Of a stretch of 64,000 nt of DNA, positions 39,308 through 47,403 are shown piece by piece. The notes under the pieces are model-generated. The model was not told where the DNA came from and did not search any database. It worked only from the letters and a program-made list of their open reading frames with translations. The DNA is from Alphaproteobacteria bacterium (GTDB lineage: Bacteria > Pseudomonadota > Alphaproteobacteria > Micropepsales > Micropepsaceae). Numbering within the stretch: position 1 is the first letter of the stretch; each line of letters begins with the position of its first letter. The position numbers and the translations under genes were made by a program. The DNA lies in the NCBI GenBank assembly GCA_021325375.1, contig JAJPHG010000013.1, forward strand, positions 1-64,000, written 5' to 3'.

Positions 39308-39325
39308 CTGCCAAGAAATTGGCAG
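39308..39325. promoter_or_regulatory. Inverted repeat at the 5' end of the receptor gene
   Basis: CTGCCAA (39308-39314) and TTGGCAG (39319-39325) flank GAAA. It lies about 30 bases upstream of the chosen receptor start, and could be an operator or a leader hairpin. No regulator gene is adjacent. Confidence 0.4.
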
Positions 39326-39453
39326 CGGCTCTCTAGTGCTTCAATGCGCGCAAAACGCATGGCTCCCTTGTGCTATGGTTGTGGACCGCAAATATAAAGA
39401 TCGGGTTGCTTCAACTTCCCGTGGGCCGCGTTAATACAACTTAACGGAATCGC

Positions 39454-39747
39454 ATGAGCGACAATGACGACCTGACGTCCCTAAGGCTGCGCGTGGAAGG
39501 TTTCGTGCAGGCCGTGGGCTATCGCAACTTCGCCATCGAGGAGGCGTCGAAGCTTGGCCTCGACGGCTGGATCCGCAACCGCACCGACGGGACGGTGGAG
39601 ATTCTCATATCCGGCGCGATCAAGGCTGTGGAGGCGTTCGTCGCCGCGAGCATGCGCGGGCCAACAGGCGCGCGCGTCAAGAACGTGGAAATCCACAACG
39701 CAGAGCCGCCCACGGAGAAGGGGTTTCACCGGCGGTCGTCGGTCTAG
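39454..39747 (+). CDS. acyP: Acylphosphatase
   Basis: 97 residues. The enzyme hydrolyses acyl phosphates. The catalytic arginine R24 lies in GFVQAVGYRNFA and the asparagine N42 in GWIRNRTDGTVEI, both correctly spaced. The glycine loop is slightly altered (VQAVGYR against the common VQGVGFR). The 3' end overlaps the convergent minus-strand gene by four bases. Confidence 0.92.
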   Translation: MSDNDDLTSLRLRVEGFVQAVGYRNFAIEEASKLGLDGWIRNRTDGTVEILISGAIKAVEAFVAASMRGPTGARVKNVEIHNAEPPTEKGFHRRSSV

Positions 39748-40133
39748 CCCCGTTTCCGGAACAGCTCCCGCAGCACGCTGATCGCGAAGACGACGAGGCT
39801 CAGCATCATGATGCCGGAACCGATGCCGGTGATGGGGCCGAATTTCGCGTCGTCGTTGGTCTTGAGCAGCATCGCAAGCGCGGGGATCGTCACCACGACC
39901 GCGATGAGCGACAGCAGGAGATTGATCCACGCCATGCGCGGCGAGTAGGTCTCCTTCGTCAGCGCGTAGAACGTGCCGAAGATCGCCGACAGCACGCCGC
40001 CCAGGAGATTGAGATGCGCATGCGCCGGCGCCATCGCGAAGTCGTTCGACTGCGCCATGTGCATGCCCCAGCCCATGCCGATGAACAGGCACAGAACGCT
40101 CAATGTGAAGAAAGCTGCGGATACGCGCGGCAT
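39744..40133 (-). CDS. Four-helix membrane protein with histidine motif
   Basis: 129 residues, MPRVSAAFFTLSVLCLFIGMGWGMHMA, with four hydrophobic segments (about 6-26, 40-60, 68-88, 101-122). The segment APAHAHLNLLGGVLSAIFGTFYAL resembles short proteins annotated as haem-copper oxidase subunit I-like in related bacteria, where AHxHLNLLG is conserved. Whether it binds a metal or haem is not known. Convergent with acyP, with lipB upstream on the same strand. Confidence 0.7.
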   Translation of the reverse strand: MPRVSAAFFTLSVLCLFIGMGWGMHMAQSNDFAMAPAHAHLNLLGGVLSAIFGTFYALTKETYSPRMAWINLLLSLIAVVVTIPALAMLLKTNDDAKFGPITGIGSGIMMLSLVVFAISVLRELFRKRG

Positions 40134-40167
40134 CGTTCCCCCCTCAATCGAATCCCGACGGTAGGGT

Positions 40168-40836
40168 TTAGCCGAAAACCTCTTCGAACGCAGCTTTCAT
40201 CGCCACGTCGACATCGGCCATCGATACGGGCAACCCCAGGTCGTGAAAGCTCGTCACGCCGTGCTCGCGTACGCCGCAGGGGACGATGCCGGTGAAATGC
40301 GAGAGGTCGGGAGCGACGTTGAGCGAGACGCCGTGGAACGTCACCCATTTTCGCACGCGCACGCCGATGGCGCCGATCTTGTCCTCGCGGCCGCCTGCAC
40401 GTGCGACCCAGATGCCGACGCGGCCCTCGCGCCGCTCGCCCTTGACGTTGAAGCGCGCCAGCGTGCGGATCAGCCACGCTTCCAGATCGCGCACGAAGCC
40501 GCGCACGTCGCCGCCGCGGCGCTTGAGGTCGAGCATCACATAGCCCACGCGCTGGCCCGGCCCGTGATAGGTGAACTGGCCGCCGCGCCCGGTCTTGAAC
40601 ACCGGAAAGCGCGCGTCGAGGAGATCGGCGTCCTTCGCGCTGGTGCCCGCGGTGTAGATCGGCGGATGCTCGACCAGCCAGACGAGCTCGCGCGCCGTCC
40701 CGTCCGCGATCGCCGCCGCGCGCGCCTCCATGAACGCCACGGCGCCGGGGTAGGGCGTGAGCCCCGGCGCGGCCTGCCAGTCCGGCATTAAGACATTCGA
40801 AACCATACCGGCGCGAGGATCGGGGCGGTCATTCAT
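40168..40836 (-). CDS. lipB: Octanoyltransferase (lipoate biosynthesis)
   Basis: 222 residues. LipB moves the octanoyl group from acyl carrier protein to lipoyl domains. Motifs are [19 protein letters not shown], the lysine in [19 protein letters not shown] and the nucleophile cysteine in [16 protein letters not shown] (about residue 190). The ATG overlaps head-to-head with the start of the fliN-like gene (CAT/ATG around 40834-40837), so the two promoters must lie inside each other's genes or be offset. Confidence 0.93.
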   Translation of the reverse strand: MNDRPDPRAGMVSNVLMPDWQAAPGLTPYPGAVAFMEARAAAIADGTARELVWLVEHPPIYTAGTSAKDADLLDARFPVFKTGRGGQFTYHGPGQRVGYVMLDLKRRGGDVRGFVRDLEAWLIRTLARFNVKGERREGRVGIWVARAGGREDKIGAIGVRVRKWVTFHGVSLNVAPDLSHFTGIVPCGVREHGVTSFHDLGLPVSMADVDVAMKAAFEEVFG

Positions 40837-41083
40837 GGGTCCTTACATGTCCTCGAACGTCAACGGCGTCAAAGTCGAAATCTCAGTGGTGCTGGGCCGC
40901 TCGGTCATCCCGATGCACCAGCTGCTGCGCATGGGCCGCGGCGCCGTGATCGAGCTCGACTCCTCCCAGGACGATGCCGTCATCGTGCTCGCCAATGAAA
41001 GGCCCATCGCCAAGGGCGAGATCGTCATCCATGGCGACAAGATCGGCGTGTCGATCACCAGCCTGCTCACGGGCTATCAATAA
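40835..41083 (+). CDS. fliN: FliN-type flagellar motor switch protein (SpoA domain)
   Basis: 82 residues from ATG 40835; ATG 40847 is an alternative (78 residues). The whole protein is one SpoA/FliN domain: [29 protein letters not shown], then [27 protein letters not shown]. FliN forms the C-ring of the flagellar motor with FliM. No other flagellar gene is within the window, so this is an isolated copy. It could also belong to a type III secretion-like assembly, but nothing here supports that. Confidence 0.85.
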   Translation: MGPYMSSNVNGVKVEISVVLGRSVIPMHQLLRMGRGAVIELDSSQDDAVIVLANERPIAKGEIVIHGDKIGVSITSLLTGYQ

Positions 41084-41174
41084 CACTTAGTTCGGTGTAT
41101 TGAAAATAGTTCCCCACCTCATCCTTGCATTTTAGGGGTCGCGCTCGTACCTCTGCTGGGCAGCGGAGGATTTC

Positions 41175-41663
41175 GTGCTCCCACTCGCCATCGATCCCAG
41201 GACCGTCCGCGTCGGCCTCATCGGCGCCGGAGAGGGCTTGGCGCGCCGCCGGGCTTTCCTGACCGAATCCGGCGTGGAGACGCCCGAGCCGGGCCTCTGC
41301 GACGGCCTGCGGGTGCTCTTCGTGGCCGGTCTGGATAGAGAGCGCTCGGCGGTTCTCGCGGCCCAGGCGCGGGCACAGGGCGTGCTCGTCAATGTCGAGG
41401 ACATCCCGGAGCTTTGCGATTTCCATGTCCCGGCCGTCGTCCGCCGTGGCGACCTGGCGTTGACAGTGTCAACAAATGGCCGCGCGCCCGGCTTGTCGCG
41501 GCTGCTGCGTGAGTGGCTGGCGCGCATCTTCGGTCCGGAGTGGACAGGCCGGCTGGACGAGGCCGCCCGGGCCCGCGAGGGCTGGCGCGCCGAGGGCCTG
41601 GCGCCATCCGAGGTGTCCGAACGCACCCGCGACCTCGCCGCCCGGCAAGGCTGGCTCCCATGA
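41175..41663 (+). CDS. Siroheme synthase N-terminal (precorrin-2 dehydrogenase) domain protein
   Basis: 162 residues starting at GTG 41175, with CGGAGGA well spaced upstream. The dinucleotide-binding loop GLIGAGEGLARRRAFL and the later FHVPAVVRRGDLALTVSTNGRAPGLSRLLREWL match the CysG N-terminal/Met8 family, which oxidises precorrin-2 and inserts iron to form sirohaem for sulfite reductase. The methyltransferase half of CysG is absent. It overlaps cysH (ATGA), so both act in sulfate assimilation. Confidence 0.87.
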   Translation: MLPLAIDPRTVRVGLIGAGEGLARRRAFLTESGVETPEPGLCDGLRVLFVAGLDRERSAVLAAQARAQGVLVNVEDIPELCDFHVPAVVRRGDLALTVSTNGRAPGLSRLLREWLARIFGPEWTGRLDEAARAREGWRAEGLAPSEVSERTRDLAARQGWLP

Positions 41664-42445
41664 GCGCCACCGTCACCGTCATCGACCGCTCAAAGGGGCT
41701 CACGCCGCGCGCCTTCGACCGCGCCGGCACGGGCGCGAAGGATCCCGTGATCAAGGCGAGGCTGGCGCGCCTGCAGGCCGCCGCGGAGGGTCGCGACGCG
41801 GCGGGCATCATCGCGCTCGCGCTCAAGGAGGAGTTCGCGGACCGCACCGCCGTCGTGTCGTCCTTCGGCTCGGAATCGGCGGTGCTGCTGCATCTGGTAG
41901 CGCAGGCCGATCCGAATGCGCCGGTGCTGTTCATCAACACCGGCAAGCTGTTCGGCGAGACGCTGCGCTATCGCGACCGCCTGCAGGACGTGCTGGGACT
42001 CGGCGACATCCGCACGCTCGGCCCGCACCCCGCCGACCGCGCGGCACGCGATCCCGACGGCACGCTGTGGGCGCGCGACACCGATGCCTGCTGCGATTTC
42101 CGCAAGGTGATCCCGATCCGCCGCGCGCTGGAAGGTTTCGACGCGCAGATCACCGGCCGCAAGCGCTTCCAGACGCACGCTCGCGCGCAGATGCGCACGG
42201 TTGAATATTTCGAAGGCCGCTTCCGCTTCAATCCGCTCGCCGATTGGAGCCAGGCCGATCTCGAAGCCTATGTCGCGCGCCATGGCCTGCCGAAGCATCC
42301 GCTGGTCGACGACGGCTATCCCTCGATCGGCTGCATGCCGTGCACGCGCCGCGTCCACGCCGGCGAAGGCTACCGCGACGGCCGCTGGTCCGGCATGGAC
42401 AAGGACGAGTGCGGGATACACGGGCTGGATGGCGAGGGGATTTAG
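41660..42445 (+). CDS. cysH: Adenylylsulfate reductase, assimilatory
   Basis: 261 residues. The enzyme reduces APS (or PAPS) to sulfite with thioredoxin. The four cysteines of the iron-sulfur form are present: DACCDFRKV and SIGCMPCTRRV. This marks the APS-using type rather than the enterobacterial PAPS enzyme. The PP-loop is SSFGSESAVLLHLV and the C-terminal tail DECGIHG holds the catalytic cysteine. ATG 41660 overlaps the preceding stop. No sulfite reductase gene lies between or beside them, unlike the common alphaproteobacterial order. Confidence 0.93.
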   Translation: MSATVTVIDRSKGLTPRAFDRAGTGAKDPVIKARLARLQAAAEGRDAAGIIALALKEEFADRTAVVSSFGSESAVLLHLVAQADPNAPVLFINTGKLFGETLRYRDRLQDVLGLGDIRTLGPHPADRAARDPDGTLWARDTDACCDFRKVIPIRRALEGFDAQITGRKRFQTHARAQMRTVEYFEGRFRFNPLADWSQADLEAYVARHGLPKHPLVDDGYPSIGCMPCTRRVHAGEGYRDGRWSGMDKDECGIHGLDGEGI

Positions 42446-42512
42446 CGACGAACCCATTGCACCTGGGTACAATGCATCGCTACTATTGTCATAATTGGGA
42501 TTGGGGGCGTTC

Positions 42513-43157
42513 GTGAAATCGATGGCACTGTTCGCTCGCGCGGCGCTGACCGCGAGCGTTCTCTTTGCGTGCGCCGCTTGTGCGACGCAGTTCGATACCA
42601 AGAGCGCAGGCAGCGTTCGATCCATCGCCATAAAGCCGGTCGACGAACCATCGATCATCGCCGCGACCCAGTTCGTGTTGAGGGCAGACAGCTTCAAAAT
42701 GAAGGGCCAGGACTTTGGCGACCTCATGGCCGCGCAGAATCTGCGCCTCGGCGCCGAGCTCAGGGCCCTAGTTGCCAAGGAACTAGACGCGGACGGGTAC
42801 CAGGTGATCGATGATCCGACCGGCTCTGACGCTGTGCTCGAGTTGGAGATCACCGGCTTTCCACCGGTGAACCGGCCCGCTTACGCGGCTGCGGCCGCCA
42901 ACTTCGAGCCGGAGTTCACGGTGTCCGCCAAACTCACGGGCGCGAAAGACAAGAAGACCTTATTCAGAAGAATCTACGTCTATCGAGACAATTCGATCTC
43001 GCCGATCGACGGGTCGCTGCTGATCCGGCCGGAGCAGAAATACGCATTCCCGTCAGCGCAAGCTCTCTTCGGGCACCCTGAGCTGGCTGCGGAGGGATTT
43101 CGTGCCGGGCTTTCCACAATTGCGAAATCCGTCGGCGACTCATTGAGAAAGCCATAA
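42513..43157 (+). CDS. Putative lipoprotein
   Basis: 214 residues from GTG 42513 (VKSMALFARAALTASVLFACAACATQF), preceded by TTGGGGG. A TTG at 42495 would add six residues. The signal region ends in two closely spaced cysteines, so lipidation at CAAC is likely. The mature part has SAGSVRSIAIKPVDEPSII and later an alternating pattern (DAVLELEITGFPPVNRP) typical of small periplasmic beta domains. No family recognised. Composition is less GC-rich than its neighbours. Confidence 0.7.
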   Translation: MKSMALFARAALTASVLFACAACATQFDTKSAGSVRSIAIKPVDEPSIIAATQFVLRADSFKMKGQDFGDLMAAQNLRLGAELRALVAKELDADGYQVIDDPTGSDAVLELEITGFPPVNRPAYAAAAANFEPEFTVSAKLTGAKDKKTLFRRIYVYRDNSISPIDGSLLIRPEQKYAFPSAQALFGHPELAAEGFRAGLSTIAKSVGDSLRKP

Positions 43158-43168
43158 GACAGGAACTC

Positions 43169-43253
43169 TGGTGCGGTCGAGAGGACTCGAACCTCCACGC
43201 CTTGCGGCGCTACCACCTCAAGGTAGTGCGTCTACCAATTCCGCCACGACCGC
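43169..43253 (-). tRNA. tRNA-Leu (GAG)
   Basis: Read on the minus strand the cloverleaf begins GCGGTCGTGGCGGAATTGG and ends CGACCGC-A-CCA with CCA encoded. The anticodon stem CTACC/GGTAG encloses TTGAGGT, anticodon GAG at 43217-43219 (plus-strand CTC). The long variable arm (GCGCCGCAAGGCGT) and D-arm with GGTAGA are standard for leucine. It provides a useful normal comparison for the tRNA-like gene at 13020. Confidence 0.95.
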
Positions 43254-43308
43254 ATCTGAGGGACGCGCGGTTTAGCAAACCTTTTCCACCATGGGAAGCC
43301 CGCCCGAT

Positions 43309-44502
43309 TCAGCCCTTGGGCAGGTCCTCCGGCAGCCGGATCACCATGCGGTAGCAGTGCAGCGAGAGGCTCAGGAACTCGTAGGCCGCGCCCCAGAGGT
43401 AGAGGCGGAAGCGGCGGAAGTTGAAGTCGCCGAAGCGGTCCACGAGAGCGTCCTTGTGCGCGTCGAAGTTCTTCGCCCATTGCACGAAGGTGAGATAGTA
43501 GCTGTAGGTGTCGTTGAAGATCTCGTCCACCTGCATCGGCGTCTTGGCGAGCTTGTTGAGGAAGTCGTCGAGCACCAGGAACGAGTGGTTGCCGGGATAG
43601 ATGTACTTCACCATGAACGACGACAGCTCGTATTTCTTGATGCAGGCGCTGCCGTCGAGGAAGATGCGGCCGCCGGGCTTGAGCAGCGTCTGGAACTTCT
43701 GAAGCACGCGCAGATAATCGGGCAGGTGCTCGATCACGCCCATGATCACGATCGCGTCGTATTTCACGCCCGGCGAATATTCGAACAGGTCGGATTCGAC
43801 CAGCTCCCAGTCGTGGCCGAGCTTCTTGCCCTTCTCGGTCAGGAAGCGGATCGACTCCTTGGAGATCGAGATGCCGGTGCATTTGATGCCGCGTGCCGCG
43901 GCGTATTGGAACCACGCGCCCCAGCCGGGCCCGACCTCGAGGATGTGGTCGCCGGGCTTCAGCTTCAGCTTCTCATAGGCGTAGTCGAATTTGCGCGTCG
44001 TGGCCGTCTCGAGCGTCTCGTCGTCGCGCTCGTAGACGCCCTGCGTGTAGGCGGGCGTCTTGGGGTCGAGGAAGGCGAGGAAGAAATCGGAATCGATATC
44101 GTAATGTGAGCTGATCGCCTTCTTGTTGGTGTGCACCTGGCCGAAGAGCAGGGGCTGGAGAAAGCGCCAGGCTTCGGTCAGGAGATGGAAGTCGCCCATC
44201 GCGCCGCGCAACTCGAAGGGCTTGAGCATGTCGCCGTCGAGGTCGACGTCGCCCGCCAGATACGCGTCCGCGATACGGCCCTCGTCGAGGCTGGCGACCG
44301 CGCGCAGCCCGTTCTTGTTGTTGATGGTCAGCCGGAAAGCCGGCGTGCCGTGGCCGAAGCGCTGGATGGCGCCGTCCGGCATCACGACCTCGAACGGCGA
44401 GGGCACGTTGGAATACTTCGCCGCGAAGCGGCCGAGCAGGGAATTCGCCGGGGGCGCGGTCGCCACGGCGGCATCGCCGGGCTCGTTCAGGATATCGGTC
44501 AT
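43309..44502 (-). CDS. cfa: Cyclopropane-fatty-acyl-phospholipid synthase family methyltransferase
   Basis: 397 residues. The family uses S-adenosylmethionine to methylenate unsaturated phospholipid acyl chains. The SAM-binding motif EVGPGWGAWFQYAA lies near residues 197-210, preceded by SSHYDIDSDFFLAFLDPKTPAYTQGVY, and the later IVIMGVIEHLPDYLRVLQKFQTLLKPGG is typical. An N-terminal region (1-120) resembles the lipid-binding part. Stands upstream of tRNA-Leu on the same strand and divergent from ivd. Confidence 0.87.
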   Translation of the reverse strand: MTDILNEPGDAAVATAPPANSLLGRFAAKYSNVPSPFEVVMPDGAIQRFGHGTPAFRLTINNKNGLRAVASLDEGRIADAYLAGDVDLDGDMLKPFELRGAMGDFHLLTEAWRFLQPLLFGQVHTNKKAISSHYDIDSDFFLAFLDPKTPAYTQGVYERDDETLETATTRKFDYAYEKLKLKPGDHILEVGPGWGAWFQYAAARGIKCTGISISKESIRFLTEKGKKLGHDWELVESDLFEYSPGVKYDAIVIMGVIEHLPDYLRVLQKFQTLLKPGGRIFLDGSACIKKYELSSFMVKYIYPGNHSFLVLDDFLNKLAKTPMQVDEIFNDTYSYYLTFVQWAKNFDAHKDALVDRFGDFNFRRFRLYLWGAAYEFLSLSLHCYRMVIRLPEDLPKG

Positions 44503-44648
44503 GACGTCTTCTCCTCAGGCCGGGCCGGTGGCGGTCCGGTAGATCGCTCCTTTTCACTGTAAAGGGCAGGGGAAAGCTTGTCATGTACATAGGTTTAACG
44601 GCCGCGCGGGCTTCTATAGGATCGCGGCGCAAGCGCACGGACCCCAGT

Positions 44649-45821
44649 ATGATCCCCAATTCCTACCCCTCCCTCGACCACGGCTTGGGCGACACCGCCG
44701 ACATGCTGCGCGATACGGTGCGCAGCTTCTCCGACGACCATCTGGCGCCGCGCGCCGAGGAGATCGACAAGTCCAACACCTTCCCCCGCGACCTATGGCC
44801 CAAGATGGGCGAATTGGGGCTGCACGGCATAACGGTCGAGGAGGAATATGGCGGCTCGGGGCTGGGCTATCTCGAGCACGTCGTGGCCATGGAGGAGGTG
44901 AGCCGCGGCTCGGCCTCGGTGGGGCTGTCCTATGGCGCGCACTCCAACCTCTGCGTCAACCAGATCCGCCGCAACGGCAGCGAGGCGCAGAAGCGCAAAT
45001 ACCTGCCCAAGCTGATCTCGGGCGAGCATGTCGGCGCGCTCGCTATGAGCGAGACGGGCTCGGGCTCGGACGTCGTGTCGATGAGGCTGCGCGCCGACAA
45101 GCGCGGTGACCGTTATGTGCTGAACGGCACCAAGATGTGGATCACCAACGGTCCCATCGCCGACACGCTGGTCGTCTATGCCAGGACCGATCCGCAGGCG
45201 GGGCCGCGCGGCATCACCGCCTTCCTCGTCGAGAAGGGGATGAAGGGGTTCTCGACCGCCCAGAAGCTCGACAAGCTCGGCATGCGCGGCAGCGACACGG
45301 GCGAGCTCGTCTTCGAGGATTGCGAAGTACCGGAGGAGAACGTCATGGGCCGCGAGGGCGGCGGCGTGAACGTGCTGATGAGCGGGCTCGACTACGAGCG
45401 CGCGGTGCTGGCGGCGGGCAGCGTCGGCATCATGCAGGCCTGCATGGACGTGGTGCTGCCTTATGTGCACGAGCGCAAGCAGTTCGGCGCGCCGATCGGC
45501 TCGTTCCAGCTCATGCAGGGCAAGATCGCCGACATGTATGTGACGCTGTCGGCGGCGCGCGCCTATGTCTACAACGTCGCGCGCGCCTGCGACCGCGGCC
45601 AGACCGCGCGCAAGGACGCCGCCGGCGCGATCCTCTATGCCGCCGAAGCCGCGACGCGCATGGCGCTGGACGCGATCCAGTGCCTGGGCGGCAACGGCTA
45701 CATCAACGATTACCCGACGGGCCGCCTGCTGCGCGACGCCAAGCTCTACGAGATCGGCGCCGGCACGAGCGAGATCAGGCGCTGGCTCATCGGGCGGGAG
45801 TTGTATGAGGAGACGGGTTGA
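44649..45821 (+). CDS. ivd: Isovaleryl-CoA dehydrogenase
   Basis: 390 residues from ATG 44649 ([24 protein letters not shown]). FAD-dependent oxidation of isovaleryl-CoA to 3-methylcrotonyl-CoA is the third step of leucine breakdown. Family segments are [40 protein letters not shown] and [35 protein letters not shown]. The catalytic glutamate sits in [12 protein letters not shown], the placement specific to isovaleryl-CoA dehydrogenases. MccA/MccB, which act next, are encoded further on. Its stop abuts the toxin gene stop with no gap. Confidence 0.93.
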   Translation: MIPNSYPSLDHGLGDTADMLRDTVRSFSDDHLAPRAEEIDKSNTFPRDLWPKMGELGLHGITVEEEYGGSGLGYLEHVVAMEEVSRGSASVGLSYGAHSNLCVNQIRRNGSEAQKRKYLPKLISGEHVGALAMSETGSGSDVVSMRLRADKRGDRYVLNGTKMWITNGPIADTLVVYARTDPQAGPRGITAFLVEKGMKGFSTAQKLDKLGMRGSDTGELVFEDCEVPEENVMGREGGGVNVLMSGLDYERAVLAAGSVGIMQACMDVVLPYVHERKQFGAPIGSFQLMQGKIADMYVTLSAARAYVYNVARACDRGQTARKDAAGAILYAAEAATRMALDAIQCLGGNGYINDYPTGRLLRDAKLYEIGAGTSEIRRWLIGRELYEETG

Positions 45822-46118
45822 TCACTCCCATTCCTTCGGCGGGTACAGCCGCGATGTATGGAAAATGTGCAGGATCGTGACCTGCCCGATATCCTCGTTG
45901 ACGTCGTAGAACGCAATGTAGGGGATGTCGGCGAAGACGAATTCACGTAAGCCGGGACCGCGGCCGGTGCGACCGATATATGGTCGGCGTGCCAAAAGCT
46001 CGCTGGCGGCAAAGATACGATCCTTCACGCGCTCGGCGGCTGTTCGATTGCGCTCGGCAATATAGGTTCGAATTTCGTCGAGTTCGAAGAGCGCGGCGCG
46101 TGACCATTCCAGCCGCAT
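45822..46118 (-). CDS. parE: ParE/RelE-family toxin
   Basis: 98 residues. MRLEWSRAALFELDEIRTYIAERN is the typical helical start, with FVFADIPYIAFYDVNEDIGQVTILHIFHTSRLYP forming the later strands. Members either block gyrase (ParE) or cut mRNA (RelE); this one cannot be assigned to either with certainty. The antitoxin gene lies directly upstream with a six-base gap. Probably a type II toxin-antitoxin pair under autoregulation. Confidence 0.87.
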   Translation of the reverse strand: MRLEWSRAALFELDEIRTYIAERNRTAAERVKDRIFAASELLARRPYIGRTGRGPGLREFVFADIPYIAFYDVNEDIGQVTILHIFHTSRLYPPKEWE

Positions 46119-46124
46119 TTGGCC

Positions 46125-46412
46125 TCAAGCTTTTTTTGTTGCTCGAGGCGAAGGCATCGGAAGTTCGGTTTCGGTTCCCCAGCTCCTGAGCCATCTCATG
46201 ACGTCTTCGTTTGGTATCGTCGGCTCACCCGCCCTAACCGCGTCGCGCGTCTGTTTGATCAGCGCCAAGTCCTGCGCTTGGACCTCCAAGTAGCTCTCGA
46301 TCGCGATGGCCGCCAGCGAGGATTTAGAGCGCCTGACTTGCTGCGCATGGCGCTCAAGCTTGTCGGAGAGCTTGCGCTCGATTCTCAGGGATATGGTGAC
46401 GTCTTTGGTCAT
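46125..46412 (-). CDS. Ribbon-helix-helix antitoxin partner
   Basis: 95 residues from ATG 46412, MTKDVTISLRIERKLSDKLERHAQQVRRSKSSLAAIAIESYLEV. The first 45 residues form a ribbon-helix-helix DNA-binding domain (strand VTISLRIE, then two helices), followed by a toxin-binding tail. A perfect palindrome lies 20 bases upstream, suiting autoregulation. Longer upstream frame extensions exist but would read through that operator and are not favoured. Confidence 0.82.
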   Translation of the reverse strand: MTKDVTISLRIERKLSDKLERHAQQVRRSKSSLAAIAIESYLEVQAQDLALIKQTRDAVRAGEPTIPNEDVMRWLRSWGTETELPMPSPRATKKA

Positions 46413-46432
46413 GTCTACGATCCTGAACGCAC

Positions 46433-46451
46433 TACAATGTAATACATTGTA
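46433..46451. promoter_or_regulatory. Operator of the toxin-antitoxin pair
   Basis: TACAATGTA (46433-46441) and TACATTGTA (46443-46451) form a perfect inverted repeat around one base. It lies just before the antitoxin start and contains TACAAT/TACATT, usable as a -10 box, so binding would block transcription directly. Confidence 0.7.
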
Positions 46452-46483
46452 CGACGAACGCGGAACGCAGTCCAGACGGGTCT

Positions 46484-47287
46484 TTACGCCCCCGTCGACA
46501 CCAGCTGCAGCACGCTGTTCCTGGCGATGATGCCGACGAGCTTTCTGTTGCGGTTGGCGTGGTAGACGACGAGGCCGTGCATCGGGTCGTCGTTCCAGGT
46601 TTTCTTGGCCGCTTCGTGGATCGTGTCGGCGTCGGAGATCAGGTCCTGGGTCGCCATGCCGCCCATGGCACGCAGGCGCGTGCTCTTGGACGGATCGTCG
46701 AACACCTCGACGATGTTCTTGACGATCTTGGTCTCGGCGTTGTCGCCGGTGAAGTCCTTCACGGCGCTCGCCCACGGGATATAGCCCATGAACTCGTCAT
46801 GCTCGTTGACCAGGATCACGTGCTCGGACTTGGTGAAGTCCTTCAGCTTCCCGAAAAGCTCCTTGAGGATGACGGGGTTGAACACCGGGCCACCCTTCTT
46901 GGCCTTCTTGATGGTGAGCACGATCTTGCGCTCGGCGTTCTCCGCCGGGTTCTTGAAGATGCGCTCGTTGCGCACAAGCAGGATGTCGGCGGGCAGGCCG
47001 GGGCGCACGAGCACGGGAAGCGCTGCAGCTTCCTTGAACGGCACGATGAAGCGCCAGACGGGGTCCTCGCTCAGCCGCGTCGCCTGATAGGCGTGGCCGC
47101 CGACAGGCCGGCCGAAGAGGCTGACCGCGACCAGCGCCACCGAGCAGCTTGCCGCGAGCACCGCGGCCATCGCCGCCATGACGCTCAGATCGAGCGGATG
47201 GCCCAGATACCGCGCGCCATACCACGTGCCCGGCAGCACGAGCACCACTGCGAGCACGCTCAGGACCGCGACCGCGATCTTGTTCAT
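46484..47287 (-). CDS. Membrane protein with C-terminal CBS-like region
   Basis: 267 residues. Two membrane helices (about 4-24 and 34-58) precede a cytoplasmic part. The latter contains a basic stretch (KIVLTIKKAKKGGPVFNPVILKELFGKL) and two half-domains resembling a CBS pair: HVILVNEHDEFMGYIPWASAVKDF and DDPMHGLVVYHANRNRKLVGIIARNSVLQL. CBS pairs bind adenosine nucleotides and regulate partners. No catalytic or transport domain is attached. Function unknown. Confidence 0.7.
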   Translation of the reverse strand: MNKIAVAVLSVLAVVLVLPGTWYGARYLGHPLDLSVMAAMAAVLAASCSVALVAVSLFGRPVGGHAYQATRLSEDPVWRFIVPFKEAAALPVLVRPGLPADILLVRNERIFKNPAENAERKIVLTIKKAKKGGPVFNPVILKELFGKLKDFTKSEHVILVNEHDEFMGYIPWASAVKDFTGDNAETKIVKNIVEVFDDPSKSTRLRAMGGMATQDLISDADTIHEAAKKTWNDDPMHGLVVYHANRNRKLVGIIARNSVLQLVSTGA

Positions 47288-47403
47288 TCCACCACCCCCG
47301 CCGATGGCCGCTTGGCCGTCCGCATCGATTGATGATAACCCAGGACATCGAACGGGTCACCTAGGCTTAATGGGCCGTTAACCTCACGAATCAGGCGGAT
47401 ATC

